Assembly: GCF_014640315.1 (NCBI RefSeq) | Contig: NZ_BMGS01000013.1 | Location: forward strand, 37,118-101,117 | Reading direction: 5' to 3' | DNA length: 64,000 nt | From: Hymenobacter glacieicola | Lineage (GTDB): Bacteria; Bacteroidota; Bacteroidia; Cytophagales; Hymenobacteraceae | The notes under the pieces: generated by a model | What the model was told of the DNA's origin: nothing | Seen by the model: the letters and a program-made list of their open reading frames with translations, nothing else | Database searches by the model: none | In this document: positions 11,877-20,070 of the stretch, piece after piece | How the letters are laid out: each line of letters starts with the position of its first letter | Numbering within the stretch: the first letter of the stretch is position 1 | Position numbers and translations under genes: made by a program

Positions 11877-12818
11877 TTAGGCCGAAGCCTTGCTCATGTT
11901 GTCGAGGGCGTCCATTACCTCTTTCACGTGGCCGCGCGAGGTTTCCAGCAGAGCCTTTTCCTCGTCATTGAGTTGCAGCTCGATTACCTTCTCAATGCCG
12001 TTGCGGCCCAGGATAACCGGGGCGCCCAGGTACACCCCGTTGATGCCGTACTCGCCCTGCAGCTCAATGCACACGGGGAACACGCGGCGCTGGTCGCGCA
12101 CAATGGCTTCTACCATCTGCGCTGCGGCGGCGCCGGGAGCATACCAGGCCGAAGTGCCCATCAGTTTCACCAGCTCGCCGCCACCCACGGCCGTGCGCTG
12201 CACAATGGCATCGAGTTCTTCTTTGCCGATGAGCTCGGTTACCGGAATGCCGCCTACGGTGGTGTAGCGGGGCAGGGGCACCATCGTGTCGCCGTGGCCG
12301 CCCATGAGCACGGCCTGAATGTCCTTGGGGCTCACGTTCAGGGCCTCAGCCAGGAAGGCACGGTAGCGGGCCGTATCCAGAATGCCAGCCATGCCAAACA
12401 CCTTCTCGCGGGGCAAACCCGAGGTGAGGTGGGCCTGGTACGTCATCACGTCCAGCGGGTTCGACACAACGATGATGATGGCGTTGGGCGAGTATTTTAC
12501 TACCTGCTCGGTTACCGTTTTCACGATGCCGGCGTTGGTCGAAATCAGGTCGTCGCGGCTCATGCCGGGCTTGCGGGGCAGGCCGGAGGTAATGACCACC
12601 ACATCCGAGTCGGCGGTGCGGGTGTAGTCGCCGGTGACGCCTACGGTGCGGGAATCGTAGCCGATAATGGGGGCTTTCTGCCAGATGTCAAGGGCTTTGC
12701 CTTCGGCGAAACCTTCCTTGATGTCAACCAGCACAATTTCGTTGGCAATTTCGCGGGTGGCCAGTACATCGGCGCAGGTTGCCCCTACGTTGCCGGCTCC
12801 AACTACGGTAACTTTCAT
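11877..12818 (-). CDS. mdh: Malate dehydrogenase (NAD-dependent, LDH-like type)
   Basis: 313 residues from the ATG at 12818, which opens MKVTVVGAGNVG, the Rossmann NAD-binding motif. It interconverts malate and oxaloacetate in the TCA cycle. LPRKPGMSRDDL gives the substrate-binding arginines (the R-KPGM-R mobile loop of malate-specific enzymes), VSNPLDVMT the conserved Asn, and GGHGDTMVPL the catalytic His. Length is standard. A strong promoter (TTTG, 18 nt, TAGCTTTA) lies at 12857-12886. Transcribed alone. Confidence 0.97.
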   Translation of the reverse strand: MKVTVVGAGNVGATCADVLATREIANEIVLVDIKEGFAEGKALDIWQKAPIIGYDSRTVGVTGDYTRTADSDVVVITSGLPRKPGMSRDDLISTNAGIVKTVTEQVVKYSPNAIIIVVSNPLDVMTYQAHLTSGLPREKVFGMAGILDTARYRAFLAEALNVSPKDIQAVLMGGHGDTMVPLPRYTTVGGIPVTELIGKEELDAIVQRTAVGGGELVKLMGTSAWYAPGAAAAQMVEAIVRDQRRVFPVCIELQGEYGINGVYLGAPVILGRNGIEKVIELQLNDEEKALLETSRGHVKEVMDALDNMSKASA

Positions 12819-12856
12819 TGGGTGAGGAATTGGGTGTGAACTATGGGATGAGGTCG

Positions 12857-12886
12857 TAAAGCTAACCCAAAACGGTTTCTGGCAAA
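12857..12886 (-). promoter_or_regulatory. mdh promoter
   Basis: On the minus strand a TTTG -33 element (12883-12886) is followed after 18 nt by TAGCTTTA (12857-12864), one base from TAnnTTTG. The spacing fits the Bacteroidota primary sigma factor. Predicted leader is about 30-35 nt. Confidence 0.65.
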
Positions 12887-12967
12887 CCCAATTACCGCAA
12901 AACTGTACGGTAGGGGCGCGAGTGCACACGGCTCAACCGTAGGGCTATTGCCCATCAGCTACACCCC

Positions 12968-14296
12968 TTACATGCGCTTCACCACCAGCACCCGCTCGGT
13001 TTCTTCGGTCACCTTGAACCGGTCGTCGGGGCGGAAGCCGATAACCCAGGCAATTTTGCCGTCGGCGGAAACCAGCACCTGCACGTTGTCTTTGAGGTTA
13101 AGCGGTACTTTCTGGTCGATGAGGAAGTCGGAGAGCTTCTTCTTGCCCTTCATGCCGATGGGCATAAACCAGTCGCCCTCCTGCCAAGTGCGCACCGTGA
13201 GCGGAAACTTCAGGGCGTCCGCATCCAGCGCCGCCACGGCTTTGCCCTTCGGAATATCGAAGCCTTCGGTTACTTCCCGCAGCTCGGTGCGCAGGTGCAG
13301 GCCGTCAATTTTCAGGGCTTCCTGGCCGGCTTGCAGCTGGTGGGTGCCAAACTTGGTGAGCGTGCGTGGGGTAATCACCAGCTGCTCCCGGTCCTTGACC
13401 AGCCGGTGCGTCGGCGACTCAAACCGGCGGCCCGACTCGGCCCCGAAGCTCTGCACAATGTCTTTTACCATGAGGTAGGAAAAGCCAAACGGCCGGAGCA
13501 GTTCGTGCAAGACTACGGCAGTAGCGGCCGTGCGCTGCAGCATCCGGATATCGAGGTAGGTCGCCTCGGGCTCGGTGCGCTGGGCCTGGGCGGCGGTTTC
13601 TTCCACGTAGCGGCGCACAATTTCCTCGGCCCCGCCCACGCGCTCAGCGGTAATGCTCAGGGTCTGGTCGAGGTTGGGGTTGATGTCGCGCAGCACGGGT
13701 AGTACGTCCAGGCGCAGGCGGTTGCGCTGGTATACGGGCGAGTCGTTCGAGGCATCCTCGCGCCAGATCAGGCGGTTTTCTACGACGTAATCGTAGAGGT
13801 CGGGCTTGCTGACGGCCAGCAGGGGGCGCACGAGGTAGCCGGCTTTGGGCCGGATGCCGTGCAAGCCCGCTAGGCCGGTGCCGTGGGTGAGGTTGAGCAG
13901 CATGGTTTCGGCCGTGTCGCGCTGGTGGTGGGCCGTGGCAATGTAGTCGAGGCCCTGGGTCTGGCGCAGGCGCTCAAACCACTCGTAGCGCAGGGCGCGG
14001 GCCGCCATCTGGGTTGAAATGCCTTCTTGCTCGGCAAACTGCTTGGTCTGGAAAAACTCCACGAAGTAGGGCACCTCGTACTGTTTGGCCAGCTTGCGCA
14101 CGAACTGCTCGTCGGCGTCGGCTTCCTCGGCCCGTAGCCCGAAATGGCCGTGCGCTATGGCAAAGTCTATGCCCAGCTTGTGCAGCACGTGAGCCAAGAC
14201 CACCGAATCGAGGCCGCCGCTGACGGCCACCAGCAGCTTATCGGTGGGGGAGAAGAGAGCGTGTTCCTGAATATAGGCTTGAATTCGGTCGAGCAT
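12968..14296 (-). CDS. tilS: tRNA(Ile)-lysidine synthase TilS
   Basis: 442 residues. Converts the wobble C34 of the AUA-reading tRNA-Ile to lysidine, using ATP and lysine. The PP-loop ATP motif is SGGLDS near residue 26, followed by AHGHFGLR and the ATAHHQRDTAETMLLNLTHGTGLAGLHG block typical of TilS. A C-terminal TilS domain with FMPIGMKGKKKLSDFLID ends the protein. Full-length and expected to be essential. It is separated from mdh by 149 nt and from ostA by a divergent region holding a palindromic repeat. Confidence 0.95.
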   Translation of the reverse strand: MLDRIQAYIQEHALFSPTDKLLVAVSGGLDSVVLAHVLHKLGIDFAIAHGHFGLRAEEADADEQFVRKLAKQYEVPYFVEFFQTKQFAEQEGISTQMAARALRYEWFERLRQTQGLDYIATAHHQRDTAETMLLNLTHGTGLAGLHGIRPKAGYLVRPLLAVSKPDLYDYVVENRLIWREDASNDSPVYQRNRLRLDVLPVLRDINPNLDQTLSITAERVGGAEEIVRRYVEETAAQAQRTEPEATYLDIRMLQRTAATAVVLHELLRPFGFSYLMVKDIVQSFGAESGRRFESPTHRLVKDREQLVITPRTLTKFGTHQLQAGQEALKIDGLHLRTELREVTEGFDIPKGKAVAALDADALKFPLTVRTWQEGDWFMPIGMKGKKKLSDFLIDQKVPLNLKDNVQVLVSADGKIAWVIGFRPDDRFKVTEETERVLVVKRM

Positions 14297-14350
14297 GGGG
14301 GGTAGGGAGAAATGCGGTTAACGCAGCGGAAACAGACAAATGCATCTCTC

Positions 14351-14426
14351 CTGTCATTCCGACGCAGGAGGAATCTGGATTGTTCACCAAAGGCTAACCC
14401 AGATTCCTCCTGCGTCGGAATGACAG
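14351..14426. repeat. 28-bp inverted repeat element (REP-like)
   Basis: Arms 14351-14378 and 14399-14426 are perfect complements with a 20-nt loop. The arm core, TGTCATTCCGACGCAGGAGG, resembles a dispersed palindromic repeat I recall from Hymenobacter-type genomes; only this copy is in the window. It sits between the divergently transcribed tilS and ostA, where a terminator would not be expected, favouring a mobile palindromic element. Confidence 0.75.
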
Positions 14427-14550
14427 AAAAGGCTGATGGCTGATGGTAAAAAGGGTAGAAGTTGTTGCATGAGCACAGCCGACAGCTGTCTGGTCTTGAT
14501 CAACTATCTGTACTATTCCACAAAGAAAACCGTTAGCAACGGCCCTTCTG

Positions 14551-14558
14551 TACCTTTG
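14551..14558 (+). promoter_or_regulatory. -7 promoter element of ostA
   Basis: TACCTTTG is a perfect TAnnTTTG match ending 7 nt before the ATG at 14566. A start 4-7 nt downstream would give an almost leaderless mRNA. No good -33 element found. Confidence 0.55.
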
Positions 14559-14565
14559 CAGTTAA

Positions 14566-16248
14566 ATGTCGTTTCCGAAGCCTCTTTTTCTCTTCCTGCT
14601 CCTGCTGTTGCCCCTCCTCCCCTGGGCCCAGCAACGCCCCGCCGACCGCCCCGGTGCGCCGCCTACCCCTACCCAAGGTCAGCGCATCGAGCTACTCGGC
14701 GCTGGGCGGCTGCAAGGCGGCACGTTTAACGGCGTAGAAATTCGTAAGCTGATTGGCAACGTGAGCTTCAAGCAGGGCACCACACTGCTGTACTGCGATT
14801 CGGCCTACCAGTACACTGAGCGAAATGCGCTGGAAGCGTTCAGCAACGTGCGCATCATTCAGAACGACACCATCACGATTACCGGCGACCGGGGCACGTA
14901 CGACGGCGACACCCGCAAGGCCCGCATGACCGGCAACGTGACCATGCGCGACCCGCGCATGACCCTGACTACCCAGCTGCTCGACTACGACCTGAACCGC
15001 AACCTGGCCTACTACAGCACCGGCGGCCACCTCCAGGACCCGGAAAACACCTTGGACAGCCAGTTTGGCTACTATAATACCCAAAGCAAGGTATTCAGTT
15101 TCAAGCGCAACGTGAAGTTGATAACCAAGGAAAACACTATCGACACCGATACGCTCCAGTACAACACCGTCAGCAAAATTGCCTACTTCTTCGGGCCGAC
15201 GCGCATCCGGGGCAAGCAGGGCAACCTCTACGCCGAAAACGGCACCTACAACACCATTACCAAGGTTTCCAACTTTGCCCGCAACGCCAAAATTGAAACC
15301 CCCAACTACCTGCTCGGCGGCGACAAGATTTTCTACGACGAAGCCCGGCAGTACGGCGTGGCTACCGGCCACGTCTCGATGACCTCTAAGAAGGACAACA
15401 TTGAAATCCGGGGCGACGTGGGCCGCTACTGGCGGGCCCAGGGCCGGGCCAAGGTGTACGGCAGCCGCCCGGTAATGCGCAATATCAACGACAAGGATAC
15501 GCTTTACCTGACCGCCGACACGCTGGTGAGCCTGGAGGGCCGCCCGCCCCAGAACAAGGCCGGCGTCATCTACGCTTACCGCAAGGTGGGCATCTTCCGC
15601 GCCGATTTGCAGGGCCGCTGCGACTCGCTGACCTACGACCGGCAGGACTCCGTCATCTACCTCAGCCACGACCCGGTGCTCTGGAACCAGAAAAACCAGC
15701 TCACCGCCGATTCCATGCAGATTCAGCAGCGCAAGGGCCAGATTGACCAGATGCGCCTCTACGGGCACGCCTTCAGCATTGGGCAGGACACGCTGCTGAA
15801 CTTCAACCAAGTGAAGGGCCGCTACATGGTGGCCTACTTCCGGGATAAGTCGATAAAAAAAATTGACGTGCTTGGCAACGCCGAGAGCCTCTACTATGCT
15901 CTTGAGGGCGACACGGCCGTGTCCGGGGTCAACAAATCTGTCTCGGCGACCATGGCCCTGCGCTTTGCCGACAGCAAGCTCCAAACCATCAGCTTCCTGA
16001 CCAACCCCGAGGCCAGCTTTATCCCGCCCAATGAACTCAAGCCCGAAGATGCCCAGCTAAAAGACTTCCGGTGGCGGCCCAAGGAACGCCCTACCCGCCG
16101 CCAAACGTTAGGCAAGCACTTCGCCCTACCGGTCAAGCCCAAAAAGAAAGCGGCCCCCAAGAAAAAGCCCGCCGCTACTCCCCGAAAAGCAGCGCCGGTC
16201 AAAAAGAAAACGGCACCTGCCGCCCCCAAGCCGGTAGTGAAAAAGTAG
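14566..16248 (+). CDS. OstA/LptA-like periplasmic protein (LPS transport)
   Basis: 560 residues from the ATG at 14566. A signal peptide (about 1-22, ending LLPWAQQ) precedes repeated beta-jellyroll OstA units, each alternating short beta strands with D-T-T/G-N patterns, over about residues 35-480. This fold binds lipid A/LPS and bridges it across the periplasm. The C-terminal 60 residues are rich in Lys, Pro and Ala and probably disordered. It is longer than enterobacterial LptA, as usual for Bacteroidota OstA-like proteins. Immediately upstream of bamD, consistent with outer-membrane biogenesis. Confidence 0.88.
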   Translation: MSFPKPLFLFLLLLLPLLPWAQQRPADRPGAPPTPTQGQRIELLGAGRLQGGTFNGVEIRKLIGNVSFKQGTTLLYCDSAYQYTERNALEAFSNVRIIQNDTITITGDRGTYDGDTRKARMTGNVTMRDPRMTLTTQLLDYDLNRNLAYYSTGGHLQDPENTLDSQFGYYNTQSKVFSFKRNVKLITKENTIDTDTLQYNTVSKIAYFFGPTRIRGKQGNLYAENGTYNTITKVSNFARNAKIETPNYLLGGDKIFYDEARQYGVATGHVSMTSKKDNIEIRGDVGRYWRAQGRAKVYGSRPVMRNINDKDTLYLTADTLVSLEGRPPQNKAGVIYAYRKVGIFRADLQGRCDSLTYDRQDSVIYLSHDPVLWNQKNQLTADSMQIQQRKGQIDQMRLYGHAFSIGQDTLLNFNQVKGRYMVAYFRDKSIKKIDVLGNAESLYYALEGDTAVSGVNKSVSATMALRFADSKLQTISFLTNPEASFIPPNELKPEDAQLKDFRWRPKERPTRRQTLGKHFALPVKPKKKAAPKKKPAATPRKAAPVKKKTAPAAPKPVVKK

Positions 16249-16318
16249 CGCCAGTGGCCTGAGGGGTAGTAGTTTTACTTCCCTAAGCTGTGGTACTCAT
16301 TGCCTCACTGATTATCCT

Positions 16319-16326
16319 TACCTTTG
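16319..16326 (+). promoter_or_regulatory. -7 promoter element of bamD
   Basis: TACCTTTG, a perfect TAnnTTTG match, ends 8 nt before the bamD ATG at 16335. ATTG lies 16 nt upstream as a weak -33 element. Transcription from here would be nearly leaderless. Confidence 0.5.
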
Positions 16327-16334
16327 CGCCCCTT

Positions 16335-17162
16335 ATGCTGTCTTTCCGCCCTACCTTCTTTGTTCTGCTGCTAAGCACGTTGCTGCTCGGCTCTTGCACC
16401 GGCTACCAGAAGCTGCTCAAGAGCACCGACGTGAACAAGAAGTACGAAGCTGCTATTCAGTACTATGAGAAAGGCGACTTTTTCAAGGCCGGCACGCTGC
16501 TCGAAGAGCTGATTCCGCTGCTGAAAGGCCGTCCGGAAGCGGAGAAGGCGCAGTTTTATTTTGCCAACACCAACTTCCGCCAGCGCAACTACACGCTGAG
16601 CGCCTACTATTTCAAGACCTTTTACGAGACGTACCCGAACTCCTCGTTTGCGGAGGAAGCGGCTTTCATGCAAGCCAAGTCTTTGTTTCGCGACTCCCCG
16701 GATTTTCAGCTGGACCAAACCAACACCTATTCGGCCCTGGAAGTCATTCAGGATTTCCTGAACCGCTTCCCCGAAAGCCGCTTCCGCGCCGAAACCGACG
16801 GCATGTCGCAGGAGCTGCAGAAGAAGCTGGAAAACAAAGCCTTCCGCGGCGCCCGCCTTTACTATGACCTGCGTTACTACCAGTCGGCGGTAACGGCCTT
16901 CACGGGTTTTCAGCAGCAGTATCCGGCCTCGGCTTTTGGCGAGCAGGCGGCCTTCCTCAAGCTCAGCGCCCAGTTTGATTTGGCCACGGAAAGCGTGGAA
17001 GAAAAGCAGCGGGAGCGGTACCTGGAAGCCATTGCCTTCTACCAGAATTTTATTGACGCTTTCCCGCAGAGCAAAAATCTAAAGGATGCCGAGCGTATGT
17101 ACGACACGGCCCGCGACGCCGTAGCCAAGCTCAAGCCGGCTGAATCAACCGCCGCTAACTAA
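16335..17162 (+). CDS. bamD: Outer membrane protein assembly factor BamD
   Basis: 275 residues from the ATG at 16335, chosen because it opens a lipoprotein signal with lipobox LLGSC (Cys at about residue 21). BamD is the essential TPR lipoprotein of the BAM complex and works with BamA to insert beta-barrels. Five TPR-like helical pairs follow, with hallmarks Y-x-x-G-D-F-F-K-A and Y-P-N-S-x-x-A-E-E-A. Neighbours ostA, rpoZ, coaC/coaB and recN reproduce a gene order seen in Bacteroidota. Confidence 0.93.
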   Translation: MLSFRPTFFVLLLSTLLLGSCTGYQKLLKSTDVNKKYEAAIQYYEKGDFFKAGTLLEELIPLLKGRPEAEKAQFYFANTNFRQRNYTLSAYYFKTFYETYPNSSFAEEAAFMQAKSLFRDSPDFQLDQTNTYSALEVIQDFLNRFPESRFRAETDGMSQELQKKLENKAFRGARLYYDLRYYQSAVTAFTGFQQQYPASAFGEQAAFLKLSAQFDLATESVEEKQRERYLEAIAFYQNFIDAFPQSKNLKDAERMYDTARDAVAKLKPAESTAAN

Positions 17163-17252
17163 GCGGTTAATTTGTGATGTGATAACGAGCGGCTACCAGC
17201 ACATCAGAAATTAGCATATTGACCCATCGACAAATCAGCCCATCAACTCCAT

Positions 17253-17600
17253 ATGAAGACTCCGAACAACGTACCCGCTTCTATTGTGACCCGCAACATG
17301 TCGGACTTCACCCACGAGACTGGCAACGTGTATGAGAGCATTGCCATCATCTCGAAGCGCGCCAACCAGATTTCCGTGAAGCTGAAAGAAGAGCTGAACG
17401 GCAAGCTGGCCGAGTTTGCTACCACCGTCGACAACCTCGAAGAAGTGTTCGAAAACCGTGAGCAAATCGAAATTTCCAAGCACTACGAGCGTCTGCCCAA
17501 GCCTACCAACCTGGCTGTAGAGGAGTTCCTGGAGGGCAAAGTGCACTTCCGCACGCCCGCTGAAGAGGAGCAGCTGCCCGAGGCCCGCAAGGCTGAGTAG
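17253..17600 (+). CDS. rpoZ: RNA polymerase omega subunit-like protein (Bacteroidota type)
   Basis: 115 residues. Omega binds the beta' C-terminus and assists polymerase assembly. The segment TGNVYESIAIISKRANQISVKLKEEL is the omega core, with the conserved A-I-I-x-x-R-A-N-Q-I pattern; the C-terminal acidic tail is variable. The position between bamD and the coenzyme A genes matches Bacteroidota genomes where this small gene is annotated as omega. A 90-nt hairpin follows the stop. Confidence 0.85.
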   Translation: MKTPNNVPASIVTRNMSDFTHETGNVYESIAIISKRANQISVKLKEELNGKLAEFATTVDNLEEVFENREQIEISKHYERLPKPTNLAVEEFLEGKVHFRTPAEEEQLPEARKAE

Positions 17601-17628
17601 TTCGCGCCCTGTCTCGCACAACAAGTAG

Positions 17629-17718
17629 CGCCATGCTGAGTTCGGGAAGCCCGGTGCCCGCCTCGTTGGAAACCCTTTCCGACGATTGCGCGCCGGGTTT
17701 CCCGAACTCAGCATGGCG
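17629..17718 (+). repeat. Nested 90-nt inverted repeat between rpoZ and coaC
   Basis: Outer arms 17629-17654 and 17693-17718 are 26 nt with one mismatch; the interior holds a second hairpin (GTTGGAAA against TTTCCGAC). It lies 28 nt after the rpoZ stop and 28 nt before the coaC start, between co-directional genes, without a T-tract. It could be an attenuator, processing site or REP-type element. Confidence 0.7.
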
Positions 17719-17746
17719 TTTTCATGGAATATAGCCTTACCCTCTG

Positions 17747-18301
17747 ATGGCTGAACTGCAAGGGCGCAAGATTCTGCTGGGCGTAAGCGGCAGCATTGCC
17801 GCGTATAAATCGGCTACGTTAGTGCGGCTGCTGGTAAAAGCCGGCGCCGAAGTGCAGGTGATTCTGACGCCTGCGGCCACCGCCTTCGTAACCCCGCTCA
17901 CCCTGGCCACCTTGTCCAAGAATGCGGTACTACAGGGCTTTGTGAAGGATGAGCGGGGCGGAGAGTGGCACAATCACGTGCACCTGGGTTTGTGGGCCGA
18001 TGCGCTGGTAATAGCTCCGGCCTCGGCTAACACGCTGGCACACTTGGCAAATGGCCTCTGCGATACCCTGCTCGATGCCGTTTACCTCTCGGCCCGCTGC
18101 CCGGTGTTTGTAGCCCCGGCCATGGACCTGGACATGTACCAGCACCCGGCTACCCAGGCTAACCTAAGCCGCTTGCGCCAGTACGGCAACCACATCTGGG
18201 AGTCGCCGGCGGGGGAGCTGGCCAGTGGCCTGAGCGGCCCGGGCCGCATGCTGGAGCCGGAGCAGATTGTAATCGAGCTAAAGCAATTCTTTGCCGAATA
18301 G
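17747..18301 (+). CDS. coaC: Phosphopantothenoylcysteine decarboxylase (CoaC-type flavoprotein)
   Basis: 184 residues. HFCD-family FMN enzyme that decarboxylates phosphopantothenoylcysteine to phosphopantetheine in coenzyme A synthesis. Seen are the FMN motif GVSGSIAAYK at the start, the catalytic His in HNHVHLGLWAD, PASANTLAHLANG, and PAMDLDM in place of the usual PAMNxxM. In most bacteria this domain is fused to the synthetase as CoaBC; here it ends in TAG at 18299-18301 and the synthetase lies just downstream in the same reading frame. Confidence 0.9.
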   Translation: MAELQGRKILLGVSGSIAAYKSATLVRLLVKAGAEVQVILTPAATAFVTPLTLATLSKNAVLQGFVKDERGGEWHNHVHLGLWADALVIAPASANTLAHLANGLCDTLLDAVYLSARCPVFVAPAMDLDMYQHPATQANLSRLRQYGNHIWESPAGELASGLSGPGRMLEPEQIVIELKQFFAE

Positions 18302-18337
18302 TCTATCTTATCGGCCCTCTTGGCTGACTTATTTCTG

Positions 18338-18997
18338 ATGGAAACCTTGCGCGTTCTGATTACTGCCGGTCCTACTTATGAGCCTCTGGACCCCGTCCGC
18401 TTTATCGGGAACCATAGCACCGGCAAAATGGGCTACGCGCTGGCCGAAACCTTTGCCGCCGCCGGCGCGGTAGTGGACCTGATCAGCGGCCCTACCAGTC
18501 TGCCCGATCCGGCCTCATCGAGCATCCGGGTGCAGCGCGTGCAAACTGCCGACGAAATGTACGCCGCCGCTGCCGCCGTAGCCGCCGCGGCCGACGTCTG
18601 GGTTTTTGCCGCGGCCGTAGCAGATTACAAGCCGGCGCAGGTGGCGGAAAACAAAATCAAGAAAGCTGGCGACACGCTTACCCTGGAACTGGTCAAGAAC
18701 GTGGACATTGCCGCTACCCTGGGCAAAACCAAGCGGCCCGAACAATTTTCGGTAGGTTTTGCGTTGGAGACAAACAATGAGCGGGCGCACGCGCTGGAAA
18801 AGCTTCAGCGCAAGAACTTTGACCTGGTCGTCCTCAACTCCTTGCGTGACCCCGGGGCCGGTTTCCGTCATGACACCAACAAGGTAACCTTGCTGGGGGC
18901 CGATGGAGCGGTAACTACCTTTGAGTTGAAGCCCAAAACAGAAGTAGCCCACGACATTGTGCGTACCGTTTTAGCCCGCTTGCCCCACCATGCGTAA
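18338..18997 (+). CDS. coaB: Phosphopantothenate-cysteine ligase (CoaB-type)
   Basis: 219 residues from the ATG at 18338; a TTG at 18320 in the same frame is possible. It condenses phosphopantothenate with cysteine, supplying the substrate of CoaC. Diagnostic motifs are ITAGPTYEPLDPVRFIGNHSTGKMG at the N-terminus (given here only as its GPT and NHSTGKMG cores), AAAVADYKP, KIKK, and VGFALET. Only 36 nt separate it from coaC. It lies in the same frame as coaC, so a single stop codon divides what would otherwise read as a fused CoaBC. Overlaps the next gene by 8 nt. Confidence 0.9.
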   Translation: METLRVLITAGPTYEPLDPVRFIGNHSTGKMGYALAETFAAAGAVVDLISGPTSLPDPASSSIRVQRVQTADEMYAAAAAVAAAADVWVFAAAVADYKPAQVAENKIKKAGDTLTLELVKNVDIAATLGKTKRPEQFSVGFALETNNERAHALEKLQRKNFDLVVLNSLRDPGAGFRHDTNKVTLLGADGAVTTFELKPKTEVAHDIVRTVLARLPHHA

Positions 18998-19919
18998 CCT
19001 TGCCCTGCTGTCCTGTCTGCTGCTGTTGCCGGCCTTACTGCTGACCCGTTCTGCCCACGCTCAAGAACTGCAGGCGGAGGTAGCCATTTCCACGGAAAAC
19101 GTGACCATTGCCGACCGGCAGCTGGTGCAGCAGATGCGCAACGACATGCAGGCCTTTCTGAACACCCGCTCCTTTACCAACCAAACGTACCGGCCGGAGG
19201 AGCGGATTCGCTGTAAGTTCTTCGTGGGCATTACGGAAATTCCGCAGAACGGCACTTACCGGGCCACAGTGCGCATCCTGAGCACCCGCCCGGTGTACGG
19301 CACCGGCTACGAAACCAACGTGCTTAGCTTTGCCGACCGGGGCTGGATTTTCAATTACTCGCCCCAGAACCCGATTGACTACTCCGAGAATACCTTCGTC
19401 GGTAACCTGTCGTCGTTGCTGGCTTTCTATGCCTATATCGTCATTGGCATGGACCAGGACAGCTTTTCGCCCCTGAGCGGCTCGGCGTACTACGACCGGG
19501 CCCGCAACATTCTGACCAATGCTTCCTCCCAAAACGTGACCAATGAGGCCGATGAGGGCTGGAAGGACGGGAACAACGGCAACCGCTACTGGCTGCTCAA
19601 TAACTTGCAGGACCCGCAGTTGGAGGCCTTCCGCAGCGGTATGTACGCCTACTACCGACAGGGCATGGACGTGTTCATCACCAAGCCCGAGGAAGCCCGC
19701 ACCACCATTACTACCGCCTTGCAGGGCGTGCAACAAGCCGTGCAGCGCCGGCCGGGTACGCTGCTAGCCCGTGCCTTCTTCACTACTAAGGCCGACGAAA
19801 TAGCCAATATCTTCCGCACCAGTCCCGACCAGCAGCAGAAGACGCAGGTAGTTACCCTGCTGTCGGAGACGGACCCGACTAATTCGGCTAAGTACCAGGC
19901 TATCCTGCGGCAGCCGTAA
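18990..19919 (+). CDS. DUF4835 family secreted protein (PorD-like)
   Basis: 309 residues; start overlaps coaB by 8 nt, indicating translational coupling. A signal peptide (about 1-24, ending SAHAQE) is followed by a soluble beta/alpha domain with conserved aromatic and Asn/Asp positions (ENTFVGNLSSLLAFYAYIVIGMD core). The family is restricted to Bacteroidota and is nearly always next to coaBC and recN. It has been named PorD and linked to type IX secretion in some annotations; I recall this only loosely. Periplasmic location is inferred. Confidence 0.88.
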   Translation: MRNLALLSCLLLLPALLLTRSAHAQELQAEVAISTENVTIADRQLVQQMRNDMQAFLNTRSFTNQTYRPEERIRCKFFVGITEIPQNGTYRATVRILSTRPVYGTGYETNVLSFADRGWIFNYSPQNPIDYSENTFVGNLSSLLAFYAYIVIGMDQDSFSPLSGSAYYDRARNILTNASSQNVTNEADEGWKDGNNGNRYWLLNNLQDPQLEAFRSGMYAYYRQGMDVFITKPEEARTTITTALQGVQQAVQRRPGTLLARAFFTTKADEIANIFRTSPDQQQKTQVVTLLSETDPTNSAKYQAILRQP

Positions 19920-20070
19920 GCAGGCTCAAAAAAAGATTCAGCGAAAATAGTTAGCAATTAACTAAGTGAGCTAGTAGCTTTGCTAAAGCTACTAGACTAG
20001 GCTGTGCCTGGCCCGTAGCTTTTCCCTTTTGTTTGCTACGGCCGGCTGTTCGGCCCTCACGTGGATTGCT

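Noticed and set aside
14692..15984. Minus-strand open frame of 430 codons opposite ostA
   Set aside because: Antisense shadow of the OstA repeat units; no recognisable domain, and the repeated coding strand generates it.
19971..19995. 10-bp hairpin upstream of recN
   Set aside because: Perfect but short, with no T-tract and no clear role, so not called as a terminator.
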